In this document: piece by piece, positions 38,841 to 50,177 of the stretch
Numbering within the stretch: position 1 is the first letter of the stretch
Layout of the letters: every line of letters starts with the position of its first letter
Assembly: GCA_946811695.1 (NCBI GenBank)
Contig: OX328123.1
Span: forward strand, 117,265,746 to 117,329,745
Reading direction: 5' to 3'
Source: Gonocerus acuteangulatus
Lineage: Eukaryota; Arthropoda; Insecta; Hemiptera; Coreidae
Length of the DNA stretch: 64,000 nucleotides
The notes under the pieces: generated by a model
Database searches by the model: none
What the model saw: the letters and a program-made list of their open reading frames with translations, nothing else
Told to the model about the DNA's origin: nothing
Made by a program: the position numbers and the translations under genes

Positions 38841-40440
38841 TTAAAAATTATTTATTTAACCACGCAAAAATGACCTATTTTGATTGACTGACCCTTGGTC
38901 TCATGCGATTTAGAATAAAAAAATACACCGCAAAAAATATGTAAATAAGTTCAGCTCAACACTAAAACCCGAAAATAACAGGTTCCATTCCCCCTGGATT
39001 GATTTCTTGTTGGTTTTTCGGGTGCCGCTCGCATACCCTTCACGATACCAAATATGGCATTTGGACGTTAAGACCAAATAAAGAATTATCTATTATTATT
39101 ATTGTTTAAAATACCTTTTAATGCTTCGGGAAATCTCCACATAACTGAATGTTTGACTTGCAATTGATCTTATTTGATACCTAATGAAAAAATGCATTGT
39201 GATATCACCCAAAACACTTATTGATTAAATATTTAATACTTTGAAAATTTGAATTGAAATAAGTCACTCAGAAGGAAAAGAAGCAATTTTCCGCCGACAG
39301 TCTGACAATGTCCACTTGTATTATGAATATGATTGTTGGTATGGAGACTATTAATGATATTTTAATTTCATATAAGTAGACATAGTTTTTCGGTTAGTGA
39401 AACGTGTTTTCAATCCAAAAAATCGAAATATTAACTATTCATTTGTAATTCTTGGTTAGTGACCACAGTTGTTTACCAAATGACTTGGTTTAACATTAAA
39501 AAAAAATTAAAAAGATTCAAAATACATATTTTCATGAAAAATAGTTAAGGATTCCAAAGAAGTTGTTTGGAAAGAAAAAACTTATAATGAGTTTTAAGAA
39601 CAAATAAGCTTGAAGCCGAGATTATGAATCTGGAATTTAACAAAATTAATGGATAAGTTATATAGGTGAAAATTTAGTGTATCACAGACATTGAACCCTT
39701 GTGCTATTTAGTACAAGACAACATTCAACCCATCCGATTTTTCTGAAATATGATATTTCATAAAAATGAATACTTCGAGAACATTAAAAAAAGAAATTCT
39801 TCTTATGAGGAACTTGCAGATCCATTACATTGAAAAAGAAACACGATTTTTTGCAACTTTTGCCGTTTATACCCCCAATTTACCAAATTCATTGACACAT
39901 TGATCTAATTTTGAAATGAATCCCGAGATAGAAGATATTCTTTATGATTGAAAATAGTTTAAAAACATTCGTTCCAAAATTCTAGTGTAACTCATTTTCC
40001 ATTTGAACCTAGACATTGATTTTTTATTATGACCTCTACAGTACCATTTTGTAATTACTATTTAAAACTGTGTTTTGTTCAATTATTTTATTACTTCATT
40101 TCTGTTAATTTTCTAAAAAAAACTAATTGAACCATTGGACTTGTTACCAGTTGGAGTGTTACCAGAATCTTATACATTGTTCAGTTGACTCTCTGACTAA
40201 GTCCAATGTTTTATGTTAAACAAATTCCCAAGTTAATTTTGTTTTAAAAAAAATCAAAAACAGTTTATTTTATCAACAAACAAGTTTGAACTTTAAACGA
40301 CGATAAGGTAGTTTATTAATAGTAAAATTGATAAAAGCAGCCCTCCAGTAAAATGGGGAAAATGGACTAAGAGTGTCAACTGAACGACTCAAATGCTAAA
40401 TTAGAACGTACATTCAACCTGCGAGATCAGTTGCAAACAA
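38841..40440. other. AT-rich sequence; possible LINE tail at 38975-39108
   Basis: CGGGTGCCGCTCGCATACCC, CAAATATGGCATTTGGACG and AAAGAATTATCTATTATTATTATTG in total look like a retrotransposon 3' end with an (ATT)n tail. The rest, to 40440, holds no frame over 60 codons and no recognised repeat end. Confidence 0.35.
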
Positions 40441-40447
40441 CAAAAAA

Positions 40448-40704
40448 AAGTCCGACTCGCAGGAACTGCCTCATCTTAGCGCGGTTCCGTTCTTATCCCT
40501 AGTCTAATTTCGAAAGATTAAAATAGAAGCAGTTATTATTTTGTTGAGAGGAGATCGTTGACCGTTGATGATGCAAGGTAGGGATTGTCCGGGTTAGGTC
40601 ACTGCTACTTAATAATACATACCCCATATGTGTATGTATGTGGGCATATATAAGTACATATGTGTGCGTGTATATGTGTATGTGTATATGCATATATATA
40701 AATA

Positions 40705-40751
<47 letters not shown>

Positions 40752-42107
40752 AGGTATATTTACATAGATATGTGCATATATTAGTGTTAAATATGTCCTA
40801 CTTGTATTTACAGCCCTGATGAAGGCTTGAAGTTCAAGCCGAAACGTCGGCACAATAAAACCATTTTTACGATAAAATGTAGTTTTATTAAGTAGCAGTG
40901 ACCGAACCCTGACAGTTATATTTTGGTTCCACCAGTCTTGAAAGGTAGGATTTACAATCTTACCTGGAAGGGTCGGCAACACTAGAAACCGTCCCGCTAG
41001 TTACAAGGTCTTGGAATCTTGGAACTCTATATTTCTAACAATAAATTGTTTTTGTTATTTTACTTAACCTGTTTTATTTTCGAATACATTATCCAACTAT
41101 AAGCAATTAAAAAATAACAAGGAATAAAATACAGACAAAAAGAACACTTCGAATAAGCGAAATCAATTACTTTAAAGCTTTAAGCTCTTATTTCTCCGAT
41201 TGACATCGCCTAATCAAAACTTTCATTAGAACCTTTTATATAGAGCATTTAATAAGCTTTCTAATGGTATTCTTCCGTTTACCAAAATTCTCAACAGTTT
41301 TCGAGATATTAATGAAAGTTCCCAAAATTTATATTATTTCTAGCAACAGAAAATTGGCCTCATTTTTCATATCCTGTTTTACACACAAAATTTTCGCAAC
41401 ATAAGAAATTACAAAAATACAAAGCAATAAAAAAACGAAGGGAAAGAGACAAAAATTACAACAAGAACGACAAAAACCCGTTCATAAGAACAAAACAGAC
41501 GTATTTGAAGTTTTAAGCACTTATTTCTCCGATTGACATAACCTAATCAAAAATAGTTTTAGAATGTTTTTTGTAGAGAATTTAGTAAGCTTTCAAATAG
41601 TTTCTATCCACTTACCACGATTTCCCAACCGTGTTCGAGATATTAATGAAAGTATACGAACTTCCCAAAACTTTTCATGTCTGTTCATAAAATATTTTAT
41701 TCTAACCCTTCCTTAACTCCAAACGTAACAAAACTTTCAACATATTAGTTTTAATGAAAGTAGAACATGCAGATAATGTTTCAACTGAATCCCGTAATTC
41801 TAAGTACCCAAAGCAAAAACGGTATTCAAAAACTATTTTTCCAATTTTCTCGAAAACGGTTAAAGCTATCGCCTTGGTTCCATTCGTTTTTCTAGCCCAA
41901 GAAGCCTATAAAAAGAGTACTTACAAGCTTATGAACTCAAAAACGTAAGCGTTACGATTTTTTTTGCGCGAATTTCGCCCCAAATGCCATCTTCCAGTGG
42001 GCGGATTTTGCTGGTTAACGAACTTGACCTTTCAAATTGGACGACGGATTTTTGTACCAAATTTCATCAAAATCGGACCATCAGGGAAGCCAGAAATGAG
42101 CGAACAG

Positions 42108-42168
<61 letters not shown>

Positions 42169-42306
42169 AATTTGAACTACCATCATTTTCGGTTTCCAGA
42201 GGTTCTGAAACGCAAAATTTTCTAGTCGGCACTTCCGGATTGTTTCATTGTATCAACCCTATAAGCGGGGTTCCTCCCTATGAGGGAGGGAGGAACCGCG
42301 CTAAAA
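40448..42306 (+). mobile_element. Helentron-like repeat, family A, copy A5
   Basis: 5' end AGTCCGACTCGCAGGAACTG, subterminal TTAGCGCGGTTCCG 25 bases on; 3' end (TA)n (42112-42168), AAATTTTCTAGTCGGCACTT, then the hairpin GGTTCCTCCC...GGGAGGAACC closing GCGCTAAAA. The core on this strand includes TTTGCTGGTTAACGAACTTG. It carries an insertion at about 40553-40916. Nearly identical along its length to copy A6 at 57253. Confidence 0.7.
40553..40916 (+). mobile_element. Insert with inverted ends and hammerhead-like core
   Basis: Relative to A3 this segment is extra, splitting TTATTATTTTG / TTATATTTTGG. Its ends are inverted: TCCGGGTTAGGTCACTGCTA (40590 on) against TAGCAGTGACCGAACCCTGA (to 40912). 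It holds (TG)n/(TA)n, then CTGATGA (40816-40822), a strong stem GGCTTG/CAAGCC, and GAAACGTC (40841-40848), followed by CACAATAAAACC. CUGAUGA-stem-GAAAC is the conserved hammerhead ribozyme core, known from Penelope-like elements; an ATGTC at 40793-40797 can pair AUGU with ACGU as stem III, but I see no good stem I. Confidence 0.55.
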
Positions 42307-42309
42307 AGT

Positions 42310-43190
42310 ATAAAAAATGCAAGTATTTTGAAAAAAAAAAAAAAAAAAAACAATCATTAAAAAAAAGTTGTTGGAAGAGAGAAGGTTTGAAAGAGAAGGT
42401 GATTCCGGGTAGGAATAGGGCTAGAAGACATTGGAGTCTCCTGGGAGCAGTAAGGCGAGGCTCCATTAGCTTTAGAGTCGGATTTGCCCGGGCAGAGTTC
42501 AGCTAAACGGTTTCTGACTCGCTCCAAGGGAGAGATCTTGCGACTAAAGCCCAGCTTCAAAGACTGATCCCGACAATAAAAGTAACACACCACCGAAGGA
42601 AAAAGCAGAGAGAAAAGAGTATCCAATGGGATCCCCTAAAAACCTTAATGCTCCGATATTTTCTGGTTTTAGTGCGATTTTAAAAGACAATCGGAAATCA
42701 AATTTATTCACTCAAGCCTCAGATGGTAAAATAAAATTTAATAGTTTCTTTCACACAACCATCCCACACAAAATTTTTTTCAAATCATTTATTTCATTGC
42801 AGTTCACCGCTTTATTGTGTTGCTAATAACAAACCTAAGCATTTAAGACTTGACAAATTGCGACTTTATCGGAGGTTTTTCTGACATTTCACACGAAATA
42901 GCCCCACATGATTATAATTTGCGAGCACGTCACCGGAATGATATTGCTATTATAGCTCGAAGCGTGAAATACTGGAGACAGTAGAGAGGGAATAGCACCT
43001 TCATCTCATGGTAGATGATTGATGTACGCATGAGTATTGTCACATTGGTTACATAGATGTAGTAAAAGAATCGTCTCAAAATGTGACCTTTGGCAAGGAC
43101 AGTAATTAGAGAAGGAATACCTTTCCATAAAGTTATAAAAAGTGATTTAATAGCCTATTCGATGAACTTGATTTGTATGGCATGGCAAAC
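42310..43190. other. Unrecognised; relatively GC-rich minus frame at 42357-42626
   Basis: An 89-codon minus-strand frame containing RKISPLERVRNRLAEL and GASPYCSQETPMSSSP is the least repetitive frame in this part. TTATTGTCGGGATCAG near 42567 could be a 3' splice site on that strand. I do not recognise the product; it may be an exon, gag-like sequence or chance. A (A)21 tract lies at 42330. The rest of the interval has no recognised feature. Confidence 0.25.
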
Positions 43191-43194
43191 TGTT

Positions 43195-43515
43195 TGGCAT
43201 GGTTAAGGGAAAACGAACTCCGAGAGATAAAAGGATTTGTTACAACTTGAAAAACATCAACAAATTACACAAGAAGACAAGGATTGATGTTGGCCCTTAT
43301 GTGTATTGGCCATACAAATCTGAACCACTCCTTCCTCATGTCAAATAAACGTCCTCCAATTTGCAGCTTGTGCATTGCGCTGCACGCTTTGAAGCACATC
43401 TTGACGAATTGCTGTGCTCATGAGCAACGAAGAGGCCAACACCAACAACTCCCAGACTCCTAAGATCAAATTCTGGGCAATTATTTTTTAGCATGCAATC
43501 CGCAGCTCTTGAAAT
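43195..43515 (+). pseudogene. I-like LINE C-terminal fragment, diverged
   Basis: Reads ENELREIKGF near 43209, MCIGHTNLNHSFLMSNKRPP near 43300, and the zinc motif CSLCIALHALKHILTNC near 43360-43410, then QQLPDS and a stop. Matches the C-terminal region of the copies at 17400 and 29575 but with different residues and in-frame stops. The tail ends GCAGCTCTTGAAATAAAATA near 43504. Confidence 0.7.
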
Positions 43516-43519
43516 AAAA

Positions 43520-44192
43520 TATTTCCATTATTTCAAATGGAAACGCTGTAACTATCTACACCACGTGTGAATAATTCATTTTACTCAGTTTATTGGTCAA
43601 ATATGCTTGCGCAAACCAGTTTCCAGAAATTGCGTAAGTTTGAGAACCAGCTCTTAGAAGTAGGAGTTTACCCTAGAACTAAATTCCATAAAAAAACATA
43701 ATTCATTCAGCTTTTAATACGAATATTTGTTTATTTATTTTCTGTTACCTACGCCACATTGTAAATGAATTCCTTGTTTTTCTGTACCTTTCAATAGTGG
43801 GTGATGTAAAACTGCAGTTTCGCCTATCATTTTCTTAAAATAATGGTTAACATTGAAGGATTTTAATACACAATAGGCACTTACATAATCAAATGTTTAA
43901 AAAAATATATATAAAAAAAACATATGCACTTTATAAACCACCAATCGTTGTAGGAATATTTTTTGTTGTTGGCATAGGTGCCAAGTTCTCTAGAGTCACT
44001 CCATCAATAAACTCTCAAGCCTCTCTTTTGATAAAAGAAAGTTTTTGCCCATAAATCAAAGTAATATCAGGGGGTTCCGCAGGGAGAAACATTTATCTAT
44101 TCAATCTTTTCGTGTCCGGAGAGGTTGGACTAACCTGTCTTTACGATAATTTGTGTTAATGAAATCACCCAATTTCTGCCTCTATTGCACAC
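43520..44192. other. AT-rich sequence without recognised features
   Basis: Short frames only. No repeat end recognised. Confidence 0.35.
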
Positions 44193-44197
44193 TGACG

Positions 44198-44889
44198 CAC
44201 AGTGGTCAAAAACCGCCCAAATGCGCTCAAAACTCAATAACATGTGATATTGTTGATTTAGAAACCTGAAATTAAATAGTTCAAGTAGGACACGATTTTT
44301 CACTCGGATCACTTCAGACATTTTTGCAGTCAACACTAACTTGAGTACTGCAAAAAAAATCCATCTTCGATTTGATTCGAATGTTTAAATATAGATAACG
44401 CGCCTCTGTCTTACCGAGTTCGTTCACGTCTAGCACCGAAATAGGTGCTTCGGTCTGGGCTCTTTCTATACATGTAAACGGAAAATGTAAGCCCGTAATT
44501 AGAGAGACGCAGAGAGACGCAAAAAGTATAAGACAAAACGAAATTTGATACGTGTAATTTTTCCACTTTTTAAGTATACCCGTTCACGTCGACGATTCTA
44601 AAAATAAAAAAATATTTTTTTTGGCCTTCGAACATCCCATTAAAACAAAAAAAATGGTCTGAACAAGTAGAGTTGCAGGAACGATTTTGGTACATGAGGA
44701 TTTGGGAATTTTCTTCGTTTCTTGTACTTCAATGATTAACCACCGTCCGGCAATCAACGGTGGGGGCCTACAACTCAAGAAATGACACTCTCAGGAGGTC
44801 ATTAACATATATTTAAGGCCAAAATGTTCGGAGAAAATACTTCAAGAAATCAAGTTTTGAGCGCTTTTTGACTATTTTTGACCACTGTG
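44198..44889. mobile_element. Nonautonomous Transib-like transposon
   Basis: Both ends start CACAGTGGTCAAAAA when read inward, and both have GCGCTCAAAACT about 20-27 bases in. The 692-bp element is flanked by TGACG at 44193-44197 and 44890-44894, a 5-bp GC-containing duplication. CACWRTG-type termini plus a 5-bp duplication define Transib, the transposon superfamily ancestral to RAG1; here the first seven bases equal the V(D)J heptamer CACAGTG. A-rich nonamer-like words follow: TCAAAAAGC 11 bases after the right heptamer, and TCAAAACTC/TCAAAACTT 22 bases after each heptamer. No transposase is encoded; the only frame over 60 codons (minus, 44584-44778) shows no recognised motif. Confidence 0.8.
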
Positions 44890-44894
44890 TGACG

Positions 44895-45455
44895 CCTTCA
44901 TTACATTCATAGTTCGCCGCGTTAATTCAGGGGCAGGGGCTGGTTTACTATTCGTATCAATTGTGAATATATCAATTGTGAAACACGTCCTTACAGTCTG
45001 AGTACGCAGCCTGTGTTAGAGTATTTTGTATTATCATCTTTAGAATGGGATAAGACTGATATTAGGATAGACCTTCCTGTAGAGAATAAGCGACCAACAG
45101 CTCATGAATGCGGTGTACGGTGGTAGGTAGACTAAGATAGTTGGAAGTTGCCATAAGTAGGAAGGGGATTACTGGAATAGCTCTCCAGGCAAAGCAAAGT
45201 AATTATCCGATTCCCTAATCCTCCAGCTTTGAATATTCATCAGATGATAGTAGTCGCAAGGGAACCCTTTCACACGCTCAGGACTGGATAACTTCTCCGT
45301 CTTCCGCACAGCCTTTACTCACAACAGTTATCGACCTCATTTAGTACTTAGTCTATACAACGGGATCTTCTACTCAAACTACAATATGACACAATTTTGG
45401 CCATTATGCACCTTAGGGCTTAGGCAAACTAATTCTAAATTTACAACCATTGACA
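44895..45455. other. Sequence without recognised features
   Basis: Less AT-rich than its surroundings but with no frame over 60 codons and no recognised repeat end. Confidence 0.35.
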
Positions 45456-45459
45456 ACTC

Positions 45460-46113
45460 GTTATTTGTCTATTCGCTCTCTGGCAAGCTCAAAAATGGTC
45501 CGATTCTTATACATTTTGGTACAAAAATCTGTCGTCTAATTCGAAAGGTCTAGTTCGTTGACCAGCAAAATCCGCCCACTGGAAGATGGTGTTTGGGGCG
45601 ACATTCGCACAAAAAAATCGTAACGCTTACGTTTTTGACTACATGTGCTTGCAGGCACTTGTTTTATAGGTTTCTTAACATAGAAAAACAAAAAAAAAAA
45701 ACATTTTTAAAGCGAAATTTGTAACCGTTTTTGAGAAAGGTGGATCAAATGTTTTTGTAGCTCATTATTTTTGTGTGGGTACTTAGAATCGCGGGATTCA
45801 ATTGAAATATATTCTACATTTTGGAAATTCATCTCAATGTTTAAATTTTGCTAGTAAAACAAGATACTTAAAATTATAACGAATTTTTGGTTGTCTGAAA
45901 TAGAGCCTTCTCAGCAGTAGTCGAAGAGTGAGTTTTTTCAGTACATAATTGTATTGACTTATACAGCCTTCCTCAAGAATGACGTTTAAGAATTATCCAC
46001 TTATGTGTAAGTTGGCTACTGTCAAGTTCCTGTGATTTCTGATACTAATCTATTCCATTTCTTCCAGATATATGGGATGCGCTAAGATGGCACAGTTCCT
46101 GCGAGTCGGACTT
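45460..46113 (-). mobile_element. Family A copy, hairpin end missing
   Basis: Starts TATTTGTCTATTCGC without the (TA)n and hairpin, continues with GGTCCGATTC, TAGTTCGTTGACCAGCAAA and the core, has an internal deletion near 45845, and ends GCGCTAAGATGGCACAGTTCC ... GAGTCGGACTTT near 46113. Confidence 0.65.
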
Positions 46114-47028
46114 TCTTTCCATTACACATTTCAGTAAGACGGTGTAACGAATCAATGTTCGGTAAGTTATTACTGTAATAAAGACGAACGATTTTTAACG
46201 CTTCTTGAAGAAATACACTCGTATCTGTGTGTGTGTGTTTGTGTGTGGAGAGAGAGATTATAAAAATAATCATAAAGCAATTTGTAAGCAGTAAATATCC
46301 GAAAGAGTTTTATTCTTAAGTTTAAAGGAATGCGTGAGGAATGGAAAAAGAAGAAAATAATATTTATCCCTAATTATAATTCTTCACTTCTTGAAGATAG
46401 GTATTTGTTATTTCATGTTTAAACAACAAGAAGTTAACATCTGTAATTTAAGAATACAATGTACCTTATTCTTAGCACGAAATGTTTTTGGATTTCCATG
46501 TTCTCGTGGTATTCGACATCTTTTTTAAAGCTCAAAAATGTCGAGACCCTTAGACTTGTTTTATGATTATACTTGGGAAAGTGCTCTATGAAAAGCACAT
46601 AAACAAAGACAGTCTCTCTTTCAGCAGAAAATAAAAATAAAGAAAGACATCACAAGGCTTTCAAAAAGAAACAAAAAATGATCCTGTGTTGGTAATAAAA
46701 GCAGAAAGGTTTGAAAGATTCATGATTCCTCTTCTGGAGGACATTTTAATATTTTTTTTTTTTTAAATAACGAAATGTATTCAATTTTCAATAGTGTACC
46801 ACATGTTTTTACAAAATGGCTTGAATCAGTGATTGTCAAAATGTCAACTAAAGGAGACTCAACGATTCTGGTAAGCTATTACATCATAATTCCTTTCTGT
46901 CCATGTTTCTGTCTGATTTCAGTTGGGAATATTAGTCTGATAACATGTATCACTCGAGCTCTCTAATGTTACAATAATTCAGGTTAGCAGTATTGCAAAT
47001 TCTAACTTGTGAATGAATTCTAATGTTT
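46114..47028. other. AT-rich sequence without recognised features
   Basis: Includes a (GT)n tract near 46216-46240 and short frames (46775-46966) without motif. Confidence 0.35.
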
Positions 47029-47098
47029 CTACCGTGGGTTCGATTCCCACTAGGGGTGGTGGCTTTTCTTTGAAAAAAAGAAAAAGCATCAGCTCTAT
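47029..47098 (+). repeat. SINE-3 fragment
   Basis: CCGTGGGTTCGATTCCCACTAGGGGTGG in total (box B and T-arm) and GAAAAAGCATCAGCTCTAT match the SINE at 47979. The 5' head is missing and the 3' part stops about 55 bases before the element at 47155. Confidence 0.7.
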
Positions 47099-47154
47099 TT
47101 TTATATATAATTTTTACTAGAAATTTTATCTAAACATATATGATTCTTGTAAAT

Positions 47155-47700
47155 CTGAAGGAGAGCGTCCTCAGCTACGATTTTCTTCAAAGTTTGCACT
47201 ATAACGTATTTTGATGCACTAAACACGAATCCGTTGAAAAAAAAAACCGCTCTCAACTAGGAAAGAAGTTATTTAAAAAAAAAGTTCACTGTTATGAAGG
47301 TTAGGGAAGAATGCCTTGGACGACTTTTGGGCATAGAATTCTTTTCATTTCTGCGAGTTGGATTGACTAGGGGTTTTGATGTTTTCTTGAGCGAGCGGAG
47401 CGAGCGGAAACGCATAGCACGTATGCCCAAAAGCGACAGTTTACGACCACAGGTGAGCTACCACAGGTGAGTCGAAATTTCAATTACACTTCGTCATTAA
47501 GGACTATTGCGCATGCGCGTGTTTACATATAAGCTGTTTACCCCGTCTTTTATAACCTCCATAACAGTGAACTTTAGTGCTTAATAACTTCTTTCCTAGT
47601 TGAGAGCGGGTTTTTTTTCAACGGATTCGTGTTAAGTGCATCAAAATACGTTATAGTGCAAACTTTGAAGAAAATCGTAGCTGAGGACGCTCTCCTTCAG
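47155..47700. mobile_element. Nonautonomous TIR element, about 150-bp arms
   Basis: Starts CTGAAGGAGAGCGTCCTCAG and ends with its exact inverse. The arms (47155-47305 and 47550-47700) are about 95 percent alike by eye. The 245-bp centre is GC-richer and contains GAGCGAGCGGAGCGAGCGG and TGCGCATGCGCG. No clear target-site duplication (AAAT left, TTTT right). No coding capacity. Confidence 0.85.
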
Positions 47701-47978
47701 TTTTACCATGACTCCATAAATGTTTTATGCTTTGAGTATTCTCTCAAAGCTTTTAGAATAAAATACTTCGTCAAAAGATTCCTTATCCAAATTTTGTAAA
47801 TAATCTAACAATATTAGGTTCATTTAAAATATACATTCACTTTTTAAATTTCGACGATAAATAAGAAAACACTAACATGTCGAAAAATTGTAACTAACTC
47901 AAAATAAATTTATACCTAAAAAAGTCAAAACTCACACGCAACTATGAATTTTTAAACAATTTTTTTTGTCTTAGAAAA

Positions 47979-48194
47979 GAGGGATCCCGGTGGCTGTGAT
48001 TGTTAATGCGAGATCAATTACCACTCCGTGCCAAAGGGTCGTTGGTTCGATTTCCACTAGGGGTGGTGACTATTCTGATTGAAGAAAGAAAAGGTATCAG
48101 CCCTATCCTGGCTAGAAAAGGGTGGTGACCTATCGATTACTTGTTCTAAAATCCCAAGTTAATTATAATGTACATTAAAATTTAAATAAATAAA
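47979..48194 (+). repeat. SINE-3, tRNA-derived, copy 1
   Basis: Head GATCCCGGTGGCTGTGATTG (box A region) and GTTGGTTCGATTTCCACTAG (box B), body AAAGGTATCAGCCCTATCCTG, GGTGGTGACCTATCGATTAC, tail AAATTTAAATAAATAAAT. Flanked by TCTTAGAAA at 47969-47977 and 48195-48203, a 9-bp target-site duplication. Confidence 0.85.
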
Positions 48195-48203
48195 TCTTAG
48201 AAA

Positions 48204-48882
48204 TGGTTAAATATATTAGTAAACGATTTGTTCTAACCCTAAAATGTTAGAAATAAATTATGGAAAAATAAGCCATCCTCAAGCGTCATTTCCGCCTTTA
48301 CTCCCCTCAATAATATCCAGTCTGCACTCATTTTTAAAAACGTTTTTGGTAAGTATTAGTTTCTTGTAAAATCTATGACTCTTTCTGGCCTTTGTGAACT
48401 GAAAATGTGGAATGTTTTTGCTTTTATTTTACCATCACATCTTTAGAACTGATGATGGTAGGTCGGATGCAGCTTTTACATGTAAAATAGAAAATTATAT
48501 TTATGTATAAGCTTAAAAGTATTGGGCTGATCTGTACAACAAAAGGAAACGGGTACAAGATGAATGTTTTGGGCGAAGGAAAGGGGCCAAGCTAATATAA
48601 AGTATCATCGAATAGTACCTTCATAACATTAATTAGTTTTCTGAGAAATGAGACAAAATGAGCCATCTCTTTCCCTGAAAGTATCAAATTATGCACAAGG
48701 AAAGGGAATGCTCAAAGGGGCATGCGATACTAAAGAGGTTCCCACGAGGCTTAAACTAAGCTTAGAGATAATTAGCTTTATGATATCTTTAAAAGCCTTT
48801 AGCTCACTGTAAGCGCATTTCCTGCCAAAGGAAATCGAACCCCTAGCGAGTAGTGATGGGTATGGGTTGCTATGAGCAGACG
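48204..48882. other. Sequence without recognised features
   Basis: No recognised coding motif or repeat end; only diffuse AT-rich sequence. Confidence 0.35.
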
Positions 48883-49817
48883 GGTCATTCCATATCAAGT
48901 GATCCAAAATAAAGGAAAAAATTTCCCTCACATTTTTTTGATTTTTTTTTAAGTTTGGCTCATCAATTTTAATTGTCTTGTGGGGTACTACAAGACAATT
49001 AAAAATCCAAATTTTTAGAAATTTATCTTTGTTAGTTTTCGAGTTATGAAACTTTAGGTTTTTTATAAAAGCACCATTTTTGACAGACACTTGATCATAA
49101 AATTGTCCATAAATTCCAAACAAAATGAGCTAGAAAGGTGCGAAAAAAAAAATTTGTTGTTAGTGTATTAAATGCTGATTAAAATAGTGTATATCATTAA
49201 TTAATTATAAAAATAGAAATTTTAAGGTCATTTTTAAAACTTTAAATTTCAATTTCTCTCAAAACGTATGAAAATTTTCAAAAAAAATTGTGACTTTTCT
49301 TTGATATTATATCTCAGTTTTGTGAAAATGTCAAGTTGGGATCTCAATGGGATCATATTTATTTTAAATAAAGGTACCTTATTACCTTTAAGGGATCATA
49401 TTTATTTTAAATAAAGGTTACCTTTATTAATCATAGGTACCTTGGTATCTTGTTGGTACTTCAAACAATTTTTCAGAACATGAAATGAAATCCATCTAAT
49501 ATCAATGCAAGATGAAAAAATAAAGAAAAAAATTCCTTTGGCATATATCTCAGTTTTGCTTAGTTTCCGAGAAAAACGCAAACAAATTATGCAGTCTATT
49601 AAAAGGCGTATATAAAAATTGTTAAAAGTATATGCTTCAACCCCACCCCCTCCACTCACTCTCTCACCCCCCCCCCCTCCTCCCCCCACTCCAAAAATAT
49701 AGGAGTGAATATGCCTCTTATTTTAAGTGGAATAATGAAATGATGGATCCCCATTTGTTGAACCCTTGACTTAATGCAGAGTCTTTCCATGCATTCTTCT
49801 AAAATGAACTGTCGTTC

Positions 49818-50177
49818 TTGGAGAAATTCCTTTTGGCACAGAGATTGGGAAGCTGGTTCCAAGTCGACTGTTGTCAAACCCACTATGGGAGGGCCGTCCG
49901 AAATTGGTTGAACACTAACTATCTATGGTGTTGGATAGGACCTGGTGGGCCGGTATCTTGGCCGGCTCGATCTTCAGACCTCGGGCCCTTCGATTTCTTT
50001 GCATGTCGAGACATTAAAGATTTAATCTACAGGCAGCCCATTGGCTCAAGGGAGCACCTCATCCGTCGCATCAGATGGGCCTGGGAACAGATTACAGCAG
50101 ATCAATGCACAAATGCCATCCAGTCTGACATGTGCGATGTGATGCCTCTATTACTGCAAGGTGCCAAACCTTTTTAA
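49818..50177 (+). pseudogene. Tc1/mariner-type (DDE_3) transposase, C-terminal half
   Basis: The 119-codon frame reads THYGRAVRNWLNTNY, WIGPGGPVSWPARSSDLGPF, DFFACRDIKDLIY and LIRRIRWAWEQITADQ. The GPxxWPxRSPDLxPxDFxxWGxxKDxVY block holds the later catalytic Asp region of the IS630/Tc1/mariner-like DDE_3 family common in arthropods. The usual SPDL Pro and the WG pair are changed (SSDL, CRD), the upstream QQDG block is altered, and the N-terminal half with the first Asp is absent. Non-functional. Stop at 50175-50177. Confidence 0.8.

Noticed and set aside
40605..40982. 125-codon minus frame (and its twin at 57413)
   Set aside because: It crosses the inverted ends and microsatellite of a noncoding insert; the shared residues reflect the duplicated DNA only.
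41964..42506. 180-codon frame with REFRPKCHLPVGGFC, also seen in shorter form at 20117, 32322, 35828, 58775
   Set aside because: It is a frame through the noncoding core of family A repeats. It recurs only as part of the repeat, runs into (TA)n, and shows no codon-level conservation apart from DNA identity.
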